In this document: in pieces, positions 61,946 to 64,000 of the stretch
How positions within the stretch are numbered: position 1 is the first letter of the stretch
Layout: every line of letters starts with the position of its first letter
From: Blastobasis lacticolella
Taxonomy: Eukaryota; Arthropoda; Insecta; Lepidoptera; Blastobasidae
NCBI GenBank assembly: GCA_905147135.1
Contig: LR990064.1
Span: 13,844,001-13,908,000, forward strand
Direction: 5' to 3'
DNA length: 64,000 nt
Position numbers and translations under genes: made by a program
Notes under the pieces: model-generated
Databases searched by the model: none
Told to the model about the DNA's origin: nothing
The model's input: only the letters and a program-made list of their open reading frames with translations

Positions 61946-62629
61946 ATCAATCATTTGGTAGAATTATATACGTTTGGTTGATAAAAACTGAACGCATTTT
62001 CATAGCAATGTAACCCAGTGAAAGAATTTTTGTAGTCGATTTTGAAATTCCTAAGTTAAATGGGTTTGAAGGAAATGTCAACTGCAATGAAATATCTGCT
62101 TTGTTACGTGTTACGTAAGGTTTACCCGGGTATCGAATAACTTCAAGAGACATGACAAAATCACAGTGTTCTAGCGCATAATATATCTACTCTGGTTTAA
62201 GAGATATCTTGAAAATTCCTTCACAGATATTCATGTGGTATCATAAGCTAATGGAAAAGTCACTTAACACAAATCATGACTGATACACATTTGCCTTTAA
62301 TCTGATCGGCCTCATAACACCAACGTCATTTTCAACTCCTTTGAATATGTATTCTATAACTATACGTTCTGATGCTAGAAGCTTTCCTCGCTAAGGTAAG
62401 CTTTGGAAGCTGCAAGTTGCCAAAGCTTACATTGAAAAGTTTCCACTGGAATAACTTCCGAAGATTTCTGAATAACAAAACACTCTGGAAGGCTTCGAAA
62501 TAGCTCTCTATTTATGGAGACCGCTATTTTTGTAGGTTAAGCTTATTCTATGTTAAAATGGAAGGAAATAAAACTACGAAAACCAATATATTTATATAAA
62601 GAAAATAGTGGATCCGACGCGACTTCGTT
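61946..62629. other. Non-genic stretch
   Basis: No gene or repeat recognised, apart from GATCCGACGCGACTTCG near 62612, which resembles the end of the Helitron-like repeat. Confidence 0.3.
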
Positions 62630-62750
62630 TGGTAGATTTGGCAGATCATTTAATTACAGTGGAGCGACTGTCATCTGACCTCCGTGACCCTGCTACCAGT
62701 AGAACCTGATCGGATTGGATCATGCTGGTTACATATTCATCGCCTGAACA

Positions 62751-63679
62751 AATACAAATACTTTATTAGTAACAGAGTTACACGTCAAAGTGGCAAGTTG
62801 GTACCTAGGAAGTATCTTTATAAGAAACACATTACAATTCATTATAATTTACAATGTCGACGCCGTAGACTAAACTAAATTATTCATAACAAAATATAAT
62901 AATGTAATAATTTCAAATTATTGAAAATCATTCACAATAATTAAATCATACGCAATACAATAATAAAATGTCATAGTTTCAGTTATTAATGTCATAATCA
63001 GGTAAAATTGTCATTTCAATTCATTTTACACTATGTGGAGGTTATTTGTGGAGGTTGGGCAGCGTTCGGGAAGCTACGCCACATATTTTCGTCCCAATTA
63101 CCGCAGTGTCTCAAGACGAAGGTCTTTGACCAATGTGTGTTGCCAGTGATGACTTACGGAGCTGAAACGTGGCCACTCACTATGGGCCTTATAAGAAAGC
63201 TCACTGTTGCCCAAAGGGCAATGGAAAGAGCTATGCTCGGAGTTTCTTTGCGCGATCGAGTCAGAAATGAGGAGATCCGCAAGCGAACCAAGGTCACCGA
63301 CATAGCTCTAAGGATTGCCAGACTGAAGTGGCAGTGGGCAGGGCACATAGCTCGAAGAACAGATGGCCGATGGGGCAGTAAAGTTCTCGAGTGGCGACCA
63401 CGTACCGGTAGACGCAGCGTGGGTAGGCCTCCTACAAGGTGGACTGACGACCTGGTAAGGATCGCAGGTACCAGCTGGATGCGGAAAGCACAGGACCGGT
63501 CTTTGTGGAGATCTCTGGGGGAGGCCTATGCCCAGCAGTGGGCGTCTTCTGGCTGATATGATGATGATGATGATGAGGTTATTTACAATCTACAAATTCG
63601 TCAAAGTCATAGAAACAATGTTCTAATAGCCAATGCTTTAATTTTGATTTAAATATGTTGACGGTAGTAGCATTCACGA
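62751..63679 (-). mobile_element. LINE 3' end (minus strand) inside SINE-A
   Basis: Read on the minus strand it ends AATAAAGTATTTGTATTTG, a LINE 3' tail; before it lies AT-rich 3' UTR with repeats of AATTATTG-type words. It is interrupted at 63048-63574 by RTE. No coding part. Confidence 0.6.
63048..63574 (+). pseudogene. RTE retrotransposon, 5'-truncated, intact C-terminus, 10-bp TSD
   Basis: The open frame to 63556 gives about 168 residues of the RTE reverse-transcriptase C-terminal region: LPVMTYGAETWPLTMGLIRK, RDRVRNEEIRKRTKVTDIA, KWQWAGHIARRTDGRWGSK, then RTGRRSVGRPPTRWTDDLVR and the stop at GGCTGA, followed by a TGATGA tail. It is flanked by the exact duplication GAGGTTATTT (63038-63047 and 63575-63584). 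The catalytic domain is lost to 5' truncation. The frame starting at 63008 begins in flanking DNA. The intact frame suggests recent insertion. Confidence 0.9.
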
Positions 63680-64000
63680 TCAGGTTTCATCAATATGTTT
63701 TATCTTACCGTGAGAGCATCGGGTAGTGTTCAACCAATGTACGTAAGTCAGAAAAGAGTCATTGGTACATTGCGGAGCTGGGGTTTGAACCCGGTACTTC
63801 TTTCTTATGATCCAGCCCTGTTAATCACCAGCCCACCGACGCTCTTTGCGACCATTATGCTCTCTAAGCGTGATAGGGGTTTCTTTTTTAAAACTCTTGT
63901 AAAATAATATATTGGCACAGGTATTTGATACTAATTAAATTAGGCTTTAATACATGTCTCCGTACCCTTTTTTAGTTCCCGAATATAATAAACAATAATA

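Larger units (their letters stand above)
62630..63845 (-). mobile_element. SINE-A split by a composite insertion
   Basis: The SINE 3' half (62630-62749, GATTTGGCAGATCATTTAAT to TATTCATCGCCTGAA) and 5' half (63680-63845, CAGGTTTCATCA through box B GGGTTTGAACCC to CCACCGACGCTCTT) belong together. The 930 bp between them is a minus-strand LINE end that itself holds an RTE fragment. Confidence 0.8.

Overview
This window looks like insect nuclear DNA, most likely from a moth or butterfly. It is AT-rich by eye. It has no operon-like gene packing, no convincing multi-exon host gene and no intact cellular RNA gene. The repeat types (RTE elements with GATGAT tails, tRNA-headed SINEs, CR1/Jockey-group LINE 3' ends, small hAT and other MITEs, Helitron-like fragments) match what is generally seen in Lepidoptera. 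The taxon is inferred from family resemblance, not from a database search. Repeat family names used here (SINE-A, SINE-B, G, J1, J2, C, P, 5S-like) are local labels.

Only two loci carry long intact protein-coding sequence, and both are two-ORF non-LTR retrotransposons on the + strand. LINE-1 (about 13636-18460) has ORF1 (331 aa, Ala/Pro-rich N-terminus and a degenerate SGNH-like C-terminus) and ORF2 (964 aa, endonuclease plus reverse transcriptase), overlapping by 16 nt. LINE-2 (about 31640-36103) has ORF1 (446 aa) and ORF2 (937 aa), overlapping by 44 nt and ending in a GAATT repeat tail. In each element ORF1 would supply the RNA-binding or particle protein and ORF2 the nicking and reverse-transcribing enzyme. 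The many SINEs and truncated 3' ends are the kind of product such enzymes leave.

Layout: 0-13 kb holds a clean hAT-type MITE with perfect target-site duplication (TSD), SINE and LINE tail fragments, an older hAT-like element and a local tandem duplication. 13.6-18.5 kb is LINE-1. 18.5-31 kb is a patchwork of a 257-bp TIR MITE, 5S rRNA-derived repeat pieces, SINE-A copies, RTE fragments and two kinds of LINE-1-related short copies. 31.6-36.1 kb is LINE-2. 36-53 kb has two copies of a long-TIR MITE (one with a piece of RTE reverse transcriptase inside it), more SINE-A/SINE-B, and a second hAT-like element that has received three insertions. 53.5-56.3 kb is the largest stretch with no recognisable repeat and holds two anonymous short open frames. 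56-64 kb is dominated by nested insertions, including an RTE inside a LINE tail inside a SINE.

I did not find a convincing new enzyme or defence-type system. The most unusual observations are a 5S rRNA-derived SINE-like family, a short repeat that appears built from the 5' leader of the LINE-1 family, the MITE carrying reverse-transcriptase sequence, a GAT-tailed short element whose 3' end resembles that of RTE, and the dated nesting series.
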